DNA of 64,000 nucleotides, taken from contig NZ_BOQE01000001.1 of assembly GCF_023705585.1 (NCBI RefSeq), forward strand, positions 2,307,001 through 2,371,000. The letters are read 5' to 3'. Shown piece after piece: positions 43,752 to 52,654 of the stretch (within the stretch, counting starts at the first letter, position 1; every line of letters begins with the position of its first letter). The notes below the pieces were generated by a model. That model was not told where the DNA came from and ran no database searches. It saw only the letters and a program-made list of their open reading frames with translations. The translations under genes and the position numbers were made by a program. This DNA comes from Collibacillus ludicampi (GTDB lineage Bacteria > Bacillota > Bacilli > Tumebacillales > BOQE01).

Positions 43752-43793
43752 AATATCAAACTTTTTTACCTATTGAAATATCAGAAAATATCA
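43752..43793. promoter_or_regulatory. AATATCA direct repeats, candidate DeoR-type operator
   Basis: AATATCA occurs at 43752, 43777 and 43787. The last two lie one helical turn apart within the promoter spacer, as expected for autorepression by the adjacent DeoR-family protein. Confidence 0.45.
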
Positions 43794-43801
43794 AATATAA
43801 T
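43773..43801 (+). promoter_or_regulatory. Sigma-A promoter of the deoR-type gene
   Basis: TTGAAA (43773-43778) and TATAAT (43796-43801) are separated by exactly 17 bp. Confidence 0.7.
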
Positions 43802-43840
43802 CATGAATGAGCATAATCAATCAGAAATGACGGCAAGTGG

Positions 43841-44629
43841 GTGAATGATTTGAGTAATGTTTTGTTTGGCGAAGAAAGAAAGATGATGATTCTTAAATAC
43901 ATACAACAGCACTCGAGAGCATCCGTTCAGGAACTGAGTCGGGTTCTTAATGTTTCAGAATCGACTGTGCGAAGAGACCTCAAGGAGTTAGAAGATGAAA
44001 AAATGCTTCATAGAACCCATGGGGGAGCCGTTTCTCTTCAGGGTGTAAATTTTGAGCCCACTTTTATGGAAAAGGGCGTTAAGTATCAGAGAGAAAAGGT
44101 AGCCATTGCAAAAAAAGCTGCGGAGTTAATTGATGATGGGGATACCATTTTGTTGGATTCCGGTACTACAACGTTTCATCTACTTTCCGAGCTTCATAGA
44201 TTTTCCGAGCTTACAATTGTTACAAATTGTCCGTTGTTTGTTGAATATATCCAAGATCGCCCTACTATAGAATTGATTGTAGTTGGAGGAATATATAGGA
44301 GGGGGACGGCGGCATTAGTGGGTCCCATTACCGAGCAGTTGATTCGCTCTGTCAAAGTGGACAAAGCTTTTATCGGAATGAATGGTATAGATTTGCATGA
44401 TGGTTTAACAACCCCCAATATTATGGAAGCGTCCACAAAAAGGCAAATGATCAAATCTGCCAAACAGGTAATTCTATTAACTGATCATAGTAAGGTAGGA
44501 AAAGTATCGTTCGCTAAGGTTGCCGAAATCAGTGATATTGATATATGTGTTATCGATAACGGAGTGCCTCTAGAATTTGTTAAAGGACTGGAGGAACAAG
44601 GTGTAGAGGTCCATGTAGTCGATCCGTAG
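43841..44629 (+). CDS. DeoR/GlpR-family transcriptional regulator
   Basis: This 262-residue sugar-phosphate-responsive regulator has an N-terminal winged helix (VQELSRVLNVSESTVRRDLK, then RTHGGAV) and a C-terminal DeoRC effector domain with DSGTTTFHLL, TNCPLFVEYI, GGIYRRGTAALVGP and LTDHSKVG. The start GTG 43841 has only a weak ribosome site; TTG 43850 is an alternative. It probably represses the ABC transporter that begins 265 bp downstream and itself, using the AATATCA repeats. The inducer is unknown. Confidence 0.92.
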   Translation: MNDLSNVLFGEERKMMILKYIQQHSRASVQELSRVLNVSESTVRRDLKELEDEKMLHRTHGGAVSLQGVNFEPTFMEKGVKYQREKVAIAKKAAELIDDGDTILLDSGTTTFHLLSELHRFSELTIVTNCPLFVEYIQDRPTIELIVVGGIYRRGTAALVGPITEQLIRSVKVDKAFIGMNGIDLHDGLTTPNIMEASTKRQMIKSAKQVILLTDHSKVGKVSFAKVAEISDIDICVIDNGVPLEFVKGLEEQGVEVHVVDP

Positions 44630-44894
44630 TTCCGCCGAATTTTCTAATTAGGACCTACTTTCATGATAAACACAAAGATAACTTGAAAGGGGGGATGTCA
44701 TCGAGTGCTGAATGCGCTTGTGATTTGTATGGTTTCTGATTCATCTTGAGAATTGGCATCAAATAGACGTTTAGTAAGAGTGAGCGATTGAGGTGAGTGA
44801 AGGTTCCGTTAACCGTGTATGAAAAGAAAATCCATATGTATTTTTCTAAAATTTAACTCGTGAACAAAATACGAATCAATCGGAGGGAAATGAA

Positions 44895-45875
44895 ATGAAA
44901 AAAGGAAGCAAAATGATTGCTTGTTTAGCAATGGGCTTGACAGTATTCGCATTATCGGCTTGCGGAAGTAGCGGAACGCAACAAGTTTCAAACGGAAGTG
45001 GGGGCTCATCTGAAGGACAGACCGCGAAGAAGATTAAAATTGGCTTAACGGTCGGCACCCTAAGCAACCCGTTCTTTGTCTCTATGGGAAAAGGGGCGGA
45101 AGAGGCAGCCAAGAAATACAATGCCGAAGTGTATACAGTGAGTGCGGATTACGACTTAGCCAAACAAACGTCACAGATCGAAGATTTTATCACCAAAAAA
45201 GTGGATCTCATTCTCCTCAATGCCGTTGATTCCAAGGGAATTGCCGGAGCTGTACAGGAAGCAAAAGCTGCCCACATCCCAATAATTGCCCTTGATGTAG
45301 CGGCTGAAGGCGGTGTAGATGCTACCGTTACTTCTGATAATGTACAGGCGGGGAAAATTGTGGGTGAATATCTGGTCAAACGATTAAACGGAAAAGGGAA
45401 CATTGCGATTCTTGACGGTCCTCCTGTAAGCGCTGTCACCGATCGTATACAAGGTTTTGAAGAAGCGATTAAAGGAACGGGAATCAATGTTGTGGCCAAA
45501 CAGAATGGAGAAGGAAACAAGGAAAAGGCATTAAGTGTGATGGAGAACATTCTGCAAGCCAAGCAAAAAGGACAACTGGATGCCGTGTTTGCCATTAACG
45601 ACCCGGAGGGACTCGGGGCTAAAATTGCTGCTGAACAAGCCGGACGTGATAAAGATTTGTTTATTGTGGGAGTGGATGGATCTCCCCAGGCTACGGATGC
45701 GTTAAAAGAAAAAAAGAGCTTTGCTGCAACGGCTGCTCAACATCCGGATGAAATGGTGAAGACGGCGGTAGATCTTGGGGTGAAAATTATTAAAGGAGAA
45801 AAAGTGGATCCGGTGGTGAAGGTACCCGTTGAATTAGTTACCCAAGATAATGTCAACAGCTACAGAGGTTGGTAA
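44895..45875 (+). CDS. Ribose-type sugar ABC transporter, substrate-binding lipoprotein
   Basis: This 326-residue lipoprotein (lipobox ALSAC, cysteine near 23) has a Gly/Ser-rich linker and an RbsB-like type I binding fold: KKIKIGLTVGTLSNPFFVSM, KKVDLILLNAVDSKGI, IPIIALDVAAEGGVDATVTS, FAINDPEGLG and VGVDGSPQATDAL. The sugar is unknown: no ribokinase, isomerase or mutarotase gene accompanies it. Ribosome site cggaggg. The stop is followed after 46 bp by the ATPase start. Confidence 0.9.
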   Translation: MKKGSKMIACLAMGLTVFALSACGSSGTQQVSNGSGGSSEGQTAKKIKIGLTVGTLSNPFFVSMGKGAEEAAKKYNAEVYTVSADYDLAKQTSQIEDFITKKVDLILLNAVDSKGIAGAVQEAKAAHIPIIALDVAAEGGVDATVTSDNVQAGKIVGEYLVKRLNGKGNIAILDGPPVSAVTDRIQGFEEAIKGTGINVVAKQNGEGNKEKALSVMENILQAKQKGQLDAVFAINDPEGLGAKIAAEQAGRDKDLFIVGVDGSPQATDALKEKKSFAATAAQHPDEMVKTAVDLGVKIIKGEKVDPVVKVPVELVTQDNVNSYRGW

Positions 45876-45921
45876 GCGGGAAGGGATCATGACAACTTTC
45901 CAGAAGGAGGGGAGAAAGTCC

Positions 45922-47466
45922 ATGCAACAACAAGTGGAGCATAAGGAGCTTGACCATTCAACGGTTATTCTTCGAATGGAAGGGATCAGCAAGCAATTTC
46001 CCGGTGTGAAAGCCCTTGAACGCGTACAGCTTACTTTGCATCGAGGGGAAGTACATGCCCTTATGGGGGAAAATGGGGCGGGTAAATCCACGCTCATGAA
46101 AATTTTATGCGGTGTTCATCGGCCGGATGAGGGGACGATTCTATACAAGGGTAAACCTGTCGTTTGGACAAACCCGCTGGAAGCCAGAGAAAATGGAATC
46201 AGCGTTATTCATCAGGAACTAAATCTATCTCCCAATTTGACCATCGGAGAAAATATCTTTATGGGAAGCAAGCTGCCTCGCAATCGATTGGGGATGGTGA
46301 AATGGAATGAAATTTTTGAAAGTGCCGCTAAGATTTTAAAGTCCATTGGCTCAGATCTGGATCCGCGTGCATCGGTATCAACATTGAGTGTAGCTCAACA
46401 GCAGATGGTCGAAATTGCCCGTGCCCTCTCTTTTCATGCCGAAGTATTGATCATGGATGAACCGACGGCGGCGTTAACAGATAAGGAAATTGATAAACTC
46501 TTCTCGATCATAAAAAATCTCAAAGAAAAGGGAGTTGCGATTATCTATATTTCCCATCGGATGGATGAAATATTTAAAATCTCCGATCGTTGTACGGTTT
46601 TTCGGGATGGAAACTGGGTGGCGAGCATGCCGATTCGGGAAACAAATCCTGAGCACTTAGTACAGTTGATGGTGGGTAGAGAATTGAAGGATCTTTTTCA
46701 GCGGCCGAAGGAGACGAGTGTAAACCTTAAGGGGAAGACACCCGTCCTTGAGGTAAAGGGACTCACGGACAAGAAAATACTCAAAAATGTAAATCTGAAA
46801 GTGTATCCCGGAGAAATCGTCGGGGTTGCCGGCCTCGTTGGAGCAGGAAGGTCGGAATTGGTTCGAGCGATTTTTGGAGTTTCAGAGCTTATTCAAGGGG
46901 AGATCAGGATAGAGGGAAAAAAGGTTGCGATCACTTCCCCCATTCACGCGATTGCGCAAGGTATCGCTTTAGTTCCTGAAAGTCGAAAAGAGCAAGGTTT
47001 ATTTTTGGATCTGTCGGTAAAAGAAAATCTTTTGATGGCTGTGCTCCAAAACTATCGGAAATCGGGGGTCTTGCAGTGGAAGAAAATCGATCAAGGAGCG
47101 GAGGGGTATATTCAAAAATTGGGGATCAAAGTATCTTCACCTGATCAAAAAGTGGTCAACCTGAGTGGCGGGAATCAACAGAAGGTCGTTCTCGCTCGTT
47201 GGTTATCGATCCAACCCAAAGTTCTGATGCTCGATGAACCTACACGCGGAGTAGATGTGGGGGCAAAGACGGAGATTCATAAAATCATCCATGAATTGTC
47301 CCAAACCGGTCTTGGTGTTCTGGTTATTTCGTCGGAACTTCCCGAAATTCTGGCCGTGAGTGATCGAATCCTTGTCATGCATGAGGGAAGGATTAAGGCT
47401 GAATTATCAAGCAAGGAAGCAACACAAGAAAAGATTATGTACTATGCAACGGGGGGAAAGGCATGA
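45922..47466 (+). CDS. Ribose-type sugar ABC transporter, duplicated ATP-binding protein
   Basis: This 514-residue tandem ATPase has GENGAGKSTL, LSVAQQQMVEIARAL and LIMDEPTAALT in the first half, and GLVGAGRSEL (the degenerate second P-loop), LSGGNQQKVVLARWL and LMLDEPTRGVDVGAK in the second. ATG 45922 was chosen because of the strong aaggaggggag before it; the frame is open from 45850 and an ATG at 45889 has a weaker site. It overlaps the permease gene by 4 bp. Confidence 0.92.
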   Translation: MQQQVEHKELDHSTVILRMEGISKQFPGVKALERVQLTLHRGEVHALMGENGAGKSTLMKILCGVHRPDEGTILYKGKPVVWTNPLEARENGISVIHQELNLSPNLTIGENIFMGSKLPRNRLGMVKWNEIFESAAKILKSIGSDLDPRASVSTLSVAQQQMVEIARALSFHAEVLIMDEPTAALTDKEIDKLFSIIKNLKEKGVAIIYISHRMDEIFKISDRCTVFRDGNWVASMPIRETNPEHLVQLMVGRELKDLFQRPKETSVNLKGKTPVLEVKGLTDKKILKNVNLKVYPGEIVGVAGLVGAGRSELVRAIFGVSELIQGEIRIEGKKVAITSPIHAIAQGIALVPESRKEQGLFLDLSVKENLLMAVLQNYRKSGVLQWKKIDQGAEGYIQKLGIKVSSPDQKVVNLSGGNQQKVVLARWLSIQPKVLMLDEPTRGVDVGAKTEIHKIIHELSQTGLGVLVISSELPEILAVSDRILVMHEGRIKAELSSKEATQEKIMYYATGGKA

Positions 47467-48437
47467 GAACAAGAATACAAGCTTCGAACCGAGTTGAATT
47501 CAGGTGGAGTACAGGTAGTTTGAAAACGTTATGGAACCGTTTAGGGATGTTCTTGATCTTAGCTCTTCTTTGTATCGTTCTCTCTTTTCTTTCCCACAAC
47601 TTTTTAGAAACGACCAATCTTTTAAACGTGTTAAAACAAATCTCCATTATTGCCATTTTGGCCGCTGGGATGACGTTCATTATTCTTACGGGAGGGATTG
47701 ATCTCTCCGTAGGATCGACGTTGGCCTTATCCGGGGTGATTTCAGTCATGCTAATTGGGAAAGGGGTGAATTCAGTTCTCGGACTATTGATAGGAATGGG
47801 CGTGGGAATTATGGTCGGAGTCCTGAATGGATTCTTAACGGCAAAAACCAAACTACCCCCTTTTATCGTCACATTAGGGAGTTACACGTATGTTCGCGGA
47901 TTGGCCTATGTCATTAGCGGAGGATATCCGATTGTATTGAATTCGCAATTTATTAAATTTTTGGGATCAGGGAATATCGCAGGGATTCCAACGCCGATTT
48001 ACATAATGATCCTGATCTACGGAATTTCCTATTTTGTCTTGAAATACACGATGTTTGGACGTCACGTATATGCGATTGGCGGAAACGAAGAGGCAGCCAG
48101 ATTAACGGGCATTAAAGTGGAAAGAACGCTCATCTGTGTATATGCGATCAGTGGGTTGCTATCCGGTCTGGCGGGCGTGGTCTTAGCGGGACGTTTATTT
48201 TCCGGACAGCCGACAGCCGGAATCGGTTTTGAATTGGATGCCATCGCAGCGGTTATCTTAGGCGGTACGAGTTTTACCGGTGGAGTCGGAACCATTCAAG
48301 GAACGATTATTGGGGCACTCATCATGGGAGTATTAAGCAACGGTCTGACCTTATTGGATGTTAGCTATTACTGGCAGTTGGTCGTCAAGGGCGTCGTGAT
48401 TATTATTGCGGTTCTCCTCGACTATTTACGTAAATAA
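47463..48437 (+). CDS. Ribose-type sugar ABC transporter, permease
   Basis: This 324-residue BPD_transp_2 permease has nine to ten membrane segments and motifs TGGIDLSVGSTLALSGV, LPPFIVTLGSYTYVRGLAY, GRHVYAIGGNEEAARLTGI and AAVILGGTSFTGGVGTIQG. It starts within the ATPase stop (ATGA overlap). The operon ends here, at the terminator at 48492. Confidence 0.93.
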   Translation: MRTRIQASNRVEFRWSTGSLKTLWNRLGMFLILALLCIVLSFLSHNFLETTNLLNVLKQISIIAILAAGMTFIILTGGIDLSVGSTLALSGVISVMLIGKGVNSVLGLLIGMGVGIMVGVLNGFLTAKTKLPPFIVTLGSYTYVRGLAYVISGGYPIVLNSQFIKFLGSGNIAGIPTPIYIMILIYGISYFVLKYTMFGRHVYAIGGNEEAARLTGIKVERTLICVYAISGLLSGLAGVVLAGRLFSGQPTAGIGFELDAIAAVILGGTSFTGGVGTIQGTIIGALIMGVLSNGLTLLDVSYYWQLVVKGVVIIIAVLLDYLRK

Positions 48438-48491
48438 ATCCGGATCTACATGTCTTTCAGGTGATAGTGGGAAATAGTAAAATGTGACGGA

Positions 48492-48534
48492 GGCAGTCCA
48501 GAACTTTATTTTTACGTTCTGGACTGCCCTTTTG
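48492..48534 (+). terminator. Terminator of the ribose-type ABC operon
   Basis: ggcagtccagaac (48492-48504) pairs perfectly with gttctggactgcc (48516-48528), followed by CTTTTG. Confidence 0.85.
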
Positions 48535-48548
48535 CTATGTAGCTACCG

Positions 48549-48660
48549 ATGCCTCGGGCGGCGTATAAGAGGATGAAAAGTTTCATGTGTGGAAAAGAAG
48601 TTTGAGGCTGTCACAGATATCGGAATGGCTTTCGGATGTGTTGTATCGCTATACTGCTTA
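48549..48660. repeat. Degenerate copy of the palindromic repeat tail and first arm
   Basis: AGAGGATGAAAAGTTTCATG and the following ~80 bp, to TGTTGTATCGCTATACTGC, align collinearly with 11886-11985 (GAAGGATGAAAAGTTACTTG to GGTTGTATCGCTTTGCAGC). No matching second arm is present. Confidence 0.65.
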
Positions 48661-48839
48661 CCAACATGAATACATATATCATAAGTTGAAATGAGCAGTT
48701 CATAGCCCACTGCCTATCAATCCTCGCATGCGTTTGACTAGTGAACTATGCGAAAGGATGTTGTTTTGTCCCGATTGTTCGTCATGTACCATACGTGCTA
48801 CACTTGGAAATATGCGATGAGACGGAAGAGGGGTTTATC

Positions 48840-49727
48840 ATGAACATTGGGTATATTTATGCCATTTTGGCGTATACGGCTTGGGGCGTGTTGCCGATTT
48901 ATTGGAAAGTATTCTCAAGTGTAGGAGCATGGGAGATCTTGTCTCACCGGATTCTTTGGTCCGCTCTATTTGTTTTGGTATTGATCGTATGCAAGAAGAG
49001 AGGACGTGAAATCAAACAACTTTTATCAGATAAGAAAAATCGATTCACATTGACGATCAGTTCACTCCTTATCAGCGCAAACTGGGTGACTTATATTTGG
49101 GCGGTGAATAACGGATACGTGATTGAAGCAAGTCTCGGTTATTATATAAATCCTCTCGTCAATGTCATGCTCGGTGTTTTGTTTTTACGAGAACGGTTAA
49201 AAGGCCTGCAGTGGGGAGCCGTTACGTTAGCAATGATCGGCGTGATGATCCTTACGATAAGCTACGGACACTTTCCATGGATTTCGATTTCCTTGGCCAT
49301 TTCGTTTGGATTGTATGGACTCGCCAAAAAGAAAGTTCATGTAGATACTACTGTGGGATTAGCGGTTGAAACGTTACTGGTTCTTCCTATTGCTCTCATA
49401 TACTTGATCGTGTTCGAGCAAGGCGGTCAGGCATGGCACATGTTATCTGGATGGAGACTCTTCGTACTTTGCCTCTCGGGGGTGGCTACAGCCCTACCCT
49501 TATTGTGGTTTACGGAGGCCGCGAAGCGTCTGCCATTGTCCGTTTTGGGATTTATTCAATACCTTGCACCGACAATCATGTTAATCCTGGGGGTAGTTGT
49601 GTATCATGAACCGTTTACAGACATGGGAATCATCAGTTTTGGTTTCATTTGGAGTGCATTGATCGTTTATACGATTCATTTGACAAAAAACCGGGAAAGC
49701 CAAAACAAACGTGCCGTACAAACATGA
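48840..49727 (+). CDS. rarD: RarD/EamA-family transporter
   Basis: This 295-residue protein has ten predicted membrane helices in two EamA halves. The start MNIGYIYAILAYTAWGVLPIYWK and SANWVTYIWAVNNGYVIEASLGYYINPL are RarD signatures. E. coli RarD is annotated as chloramphenicol-sensitivity protein but its substrate is not established. ATG 48840 follows agagggg; the frame is open 33 codons further up without a ribosome site. The 3' end overlaps an open extension of the next gene. Confidence 0.92.
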   Translation: MNIGYIYAILAYTAWGVLPIYWKVFSSVGAWEILSHRILWSALFVLVLIVCKKRGREIKQLLSDKKNRFTLTISSLLISANWVTYIWAVNNGYVIEASLGYYINPLVNVMLGVLFLRERLKGLQWGAVTLAMIGVMILTISYGHFPWISISLAISFGLYGLAKKKVHVDTTVGLAVETLLVLPIALIYLIVFEQGGQAWHMLSGWRLFVLCLSGVATALPLLWFTEAAKRLPLSVLGFIQYLAPTIMLILGVVVYHEPFTDMGIISFGFIWSALIVYTIHLTKNRESQNKRAVQT

Positions 49728-49809
49728 CCTACGAATTGCTACTTTAAGAAATAATGGGGCCGTTTCTGGGCAACTTAGAGTAAAAGCTTCTTTTGTGAGG
49801 TGGAATCAA

Positions 49810-50064
49810 GTGAAGGAGCATGAAGAAAGAGACTATATAACAATTGAAGATGAAGAAGGAAAAGAAAAGGCGTATGCAGTCGAAGCATTATTCGACATGG
49901 ATGATCGCTCCTATGTACTCCTGTCGTCAGAGCATGAGACCCTTCTTATGCGTGTGGAAGGGAACGGTGGAGATCAATATCTTGTCGGCATCACAGACCC
50001 CGTGGAACGAGAATCGATCCTAAATGCCTACGAGATTGCGGTTGATGCCGCACCGGCAGATTAG
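49810..50064 (+). CDS. DUF1292-family protein (YrzB-like)
   Basis: This 84-residue acidic protein begins at GTG 49810, with gaggtgg upstream, reading MKEHEERDYITIEDEEGKEK and later DMDDRSYVLLSSEHE. This is the DUF1292 pattern found in Firmicutes, usually near alaS/yrzL/yrrK. Here it follows rarD. Function is unknown. Confidence 0.8.
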   Translation: MKEHEERDYITIEDEEGKEKAYAVEALFDMDDRSYVLLSSEHETLLMRVEGNGGDQYLVGITDPVERESILNAYEIAVDAAPAD

Positions 50065-50322
50065 GATGAAACTTTCTATCTTCAATAACGTTTGAGAGTA
50101 AGTTATGAATTTGGTCATTATCAGTATCCTTTCAATTTGAGGGAGCTGACAATGACTTTTTTTGTTTTTATCTTATGTTGCATACATAGAACCTTCTTCC
50201 TGAGGTAACCGCTTTTTTGCAATTCCCTTTCTACTCGATTGACCAGGAATCTGTTTCGGTCATCTTTTACCGTCTTCAAACATAGGGTTTGGTTAAGGGA
50301 GGCAAGAAAAGGGGGTTCACTC

Positions 50323-50826
50323 GTGAAGCTGATTCGTCAACGACAGGCTGCACCGATTCTCATCGTTGGAGTTATCTTCCTTGTGGTTGCTCTGTTCTTT
50401 TCCGTTCAAGTGTTTCGTGCGCTATTGCCTTTTTATACATGGAACCCGTTTGTGAACATGATCACCATTGGACAAGATGTCATCGGAAAATGGCAATACG
50501 GGGGAGTGGACGATCAAGGAAGGATGCAATTTTACAACGGCTTCCAAACGGTGAAAATCCCCGGCACTTCTCCCACTTTTGATGCGGAAGGGAGCTATGT
50601 CGTTATCAAGGATCATACGCCGAATACACTCACCATCCAGTATCCGAGGGCGGTGATCCTTCAATGGGTGATCATCTTCATCGCGATCACCGTTTTTTTA
50701 CTTGGTACGATTAAACTGATTGTTCTAGCGAAGTGGCCGTCTGGAAAAACGGGAATCTCTAGACGAAGATGGAAAAAACGAATGCGTATTCCCATGAGAG
50801 TGAGGCGTATGTTTTGGCGGAGATAG
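50323..50826 (+). CDS. Two-span membrane protein of unknown function
   Basis: This 167-residue protein has membrane helices at about 10-32 and 110-132 (AVILQWVIIFIAITVFLLG), an extracytoplasmic domain of ~75 residues with WQYGGVDDQGRMQFYNGFQT, and a very basic C-terminal tail (RRRWKKRMRIPMRVRRMFWR) that could bind nucleic acid or acidic lipid. GTG 50323 follows aaaaggggg. I recognise no family. It lies 143 bp upstream of the NfeD/SPFH pair and may share membrane-organising work. Confidence 0.65.
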   Translation: MKLIRQRQAAPILIVGVIFLVVALFFSVQVFRALLPFYTWNPFVNMITIGQDVIGKWQYGGVDDQGRMQFYNGFQTVKIPGTSPTFDAEGSYVVIKDHTPNTLTIQYPRAVILQWVIIFIAITVFLLGTIKLIVLAKWPSGKTGISRRRWKKRMRIPMRVRRMFWRR

Positions 50827-50969
50827 AGAAGTAAAAAGATGGAATCTTCTATTTGATCGTTCTTTCTTAGAACTTAGGACAAGCTACTTGAATAGTATTT
50901 TTTAGGTTGAAATAACATAGATTGGTATGCAATACTTATCTTATACATCTTGGGGAGGGGGGATGTGCA

Positions 50970-51401
50970 GTGAGTTGGTGGATCTGGTTGATCATTGCTG
51001 TCTTTGCTGGAATCGTAGAAATCATGTCTTTAACATTTTTTCTTTTGTGGGTAGCAATCGGTTCCCTGATCGGTATGATCTTATCTCTTTTCCAGGTTTC
51101 CTGGCTCTGGCAAATCATTTGTGCGAGTGTGGCAACGGTAGGCTTGTCTTTTTTCATAAAACCGCTTTTAAAAAATTGGAAACAGCGAAAAACGTATGTG
51201 TCTCGTGTAGAGACGATTGTTGGACGCCGAGGAATAGCGGTATCGATCATTGAACCGGGGCGCATGGGGATGGTGCGCATCGATGGGGAAACATGGAGTG
51301 CTGTCGCGGATACAACGGTGAAAACGGGAACGCCGATTCTTGTCCGGGAAGTGAGAAGTTCGATTCTCGTTGTCGAACCTGATCTCAAGGAGGAGAGATG
51401 A
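50970..51401 (+). CDS. NfeD-family membrane protein
   Basis: This 143-residue protein has two to three membrane helices (WWIWLIIAVFAGIVEIMSLT, then LWVAIGSLIGMILSL and IICASVATVGLSFF) followed by an OB-fold domain (VGRRGIAVSIIEPGRMGMVR to WSAVAD). NfeD proteins are co-encoded with SPFH proteins and are thought to act on their assembly. GTG 50970 follows ggggaggggg. The SPFH gene starts one base after this stop. Confidence 0.9.
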   Translation: MSWWIWLIIAVFAGIVEIMSLTFFLLWVAIGSLIGMILSLFQVSWLWQIICASVATVGLSFFIKPLLKNWKQRKTYVSRVETIVGRRGIAVSIIEPGRMGMVRIDGETWSAVADTTVKTGTPILVREVRSSILVVEPDLKEER

Positions 51402-51402
51402 G

Positions 51403-52362
51403 ATGTTGTTTTCTTTGATTTTTGCAGTGTTGCTGATCGTTTTGGTGCTCATTACCATAGCGAAAATGATTCGTATCATTCCACAGCAACGTGTGGCGAT
51501 CGTGGAACGATTGGGGAAGTACCATTCGACATTGACGGCAGGTGTGAATATTATTGTACCATTTATCGACAATGTGAAAAGCATTCTCGATTTACGTACG
51601 CAACAAGCGGAAGTTCCTCCTCAGATGGTCATTACCAAAGATAATGTGCAGATCCAAATCGACACGATTTTCTTTTATACAGTGATTGATCCGAAACAAG
51701 CCACATATGGAATCCAAAATTTCGTACAGGGAATCCAAAACATCACGGCGGCAAACATCCGCCAGGTCGTCGGTAAAATGGAACTCGATGAAACATTGTC
51801 AGGACGTGACAAGATCAGTATGGAATTGCGTAACGCTCTGGATGAGGTAACCGAAACTTGGGGGGTACGCATCGATCGAGTGGAAGTGATCGATATCAAA
51901 CCACCTAAGGAAATTCAGGATGCCATGGAAAAACAGATGAAAGCGGAACGGGAAAAACGGGCGGCGATTCTGCAAGCGGAAGGTGCAAGACAAGCGGCGA
52001 TCTTGCGTGCCGATGGCGAAAAGCAGGCGATGATCTTACGCGCAGAAGCGGAGAAAGAAGCGAACATTCGCATCGCGGAAGGGAAAAAAGAATCGCTCGA
52101 GCTCGAGGCCAAAGGAAAAGCGGAAGCGATCCGCCTGGTCGCCGAAGCGGAAAAAACGAGGATCGAGGCGCTTCGGGAGGCAGGGCTCGACGCGCAAGTG
52201 TTAGCTTATAAATCGTTTGAAGCGCTCGGTGAGGTTGCCAACGGTCAAGCGACGACGATCATACTTCCGTCCGATGTGGCGAATGTGCTCGGGAGTGTCG
52301 GAGCGATCGCGAAAGTGTTTGAGACACCAAAAGAGAAAAGTCAATCTATTCGTCAAACATAA
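51403..52362 (+). CDS. SPFH/Band 7 domain protein (stomatin/QmcA-like)
   Basis: This 319-residue protein has one N-terminal helix (1-20), an SPFH domain (about 22-185; IIPQQRVAIVERLGKYHSTL, VDTIFFYTVIDPKQATYGIQ-type region and GVRIDRVEVIDIKPP) and a long Ala/Glu/Lys coiled coil made of near-heptad repeats (AAILRADGEKQAMILRAEAE). Such proteins form membrane-attached rings or scaffolds that organise microdomains or proteases. ATG 51403 follows aaggaggaga. It is translationally coupled to nfeD, and a terminator follows. Confidence 0.92.
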   Translation: MLFSLIFAVLLIVLVLITIAKMIRIIPQQRVAIVERLGKYHSTLTAGVNIIVPFIDNVKSILDLRTQQAEVPPQMVITKDNVQIQIDTIFFYTVIDPKQATYGIQNFVQGIQNITAANIRQVVGKMELDETLSGRDKISMELRNALDEVTETWGVRIDRVEVIDIKPPKEIQDAMEKQMKAEREKRAAILQAEGARQAAILRADGEKQAMILRAEAEKEANIRIAEGKKESLELEAKGKAEAIRLVAEAEKTRIEALREAGLDAQVLAYKSFEALGEVANGQATTIILPSDVANVLGSVGAIAKVFETPKEKSQSIRQT

Positions 52363-52377
52363 CAGCAGGCTGTCATC

Positions 52378-52412
52378 AGGCGGGGGTTCAACATCCCCGC
52401 CTAAGCTTGTTT
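52378..52412 (+). terminator. Terminator after the SPFH gene
   Basis: aggcgggg (52378-52385) pairs with ccccgcct (52395-52402), followed by AAGCTTGTTT. Confidence 0.7.
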
Positions 52413-52486
52413 ATATGGTGAAGAGAATCTCACATGAAATACTGAGAGCAATTATCTATCTATGTACTCAGGTTTGTCAGGAACTT

Positions 52487-52518
52487 ATTAAGCGTTGTCA
52501 TGAAATCAAATATGACAA
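52487..52518. promoter_or_regulatory. Overlapping cre-like site and dyad upstream of the polyol operon
   Basis: ATTAAGCGTTGTCA (52487-52500) has two mismatches to the CcpA consensus. TTGTCAT (52495-52501) and ATGACAA (52512-52518) form a 7-bp dyad with a 10-bp spacer, a candidate activator or repressor site. Confidence 0.45.
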
Positions 52519-52558
52519 ATTTGAGCAAGTAGTCACACTATTTCGTATACTAACCAGG

Positions 52559-52564
52559 TATAAT
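52559..52564 (+). promoter_or_regulatory. -10 box of the polyol operon
   Basis: A consensus TATAAT occurs with no good -35 at 17 bp, as expected for a promoter needing an activator such as MtlR. Confidence 0.5.
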
Positions 52565-52566
52565 GG

Positions 52567-52627
52567 ACATCAGAAAGTCCAAATTTATATTTGTCCTGAT
52601 GTAAGTGGTGTCGTAAAGGCTTACATC
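52567..52627 (+). promoter_or_regulatory. Structured leader of the polyol operon
   Basis: Two overlapping inverted repeats compete: acatcag (52567-52573) with ctgatgt (52596-52602), and gatgtaag (52598-52605) with cttacatc (52620-52627). They are mutually exclusive hairpins 25 bp before the ribosome site. Confidence 0.4.
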
Positions 52628-52654
52628 CGAACGGAATTTAAAGGGGGGTTATGA

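Noticed and set aside
42328-43840. Cyclic-di-GMP riboswitch near the EAL/GGDEF genes
   Set aside because: No GEMM-like core was found. The hairpin at 43539-43566 is a plain terminator.
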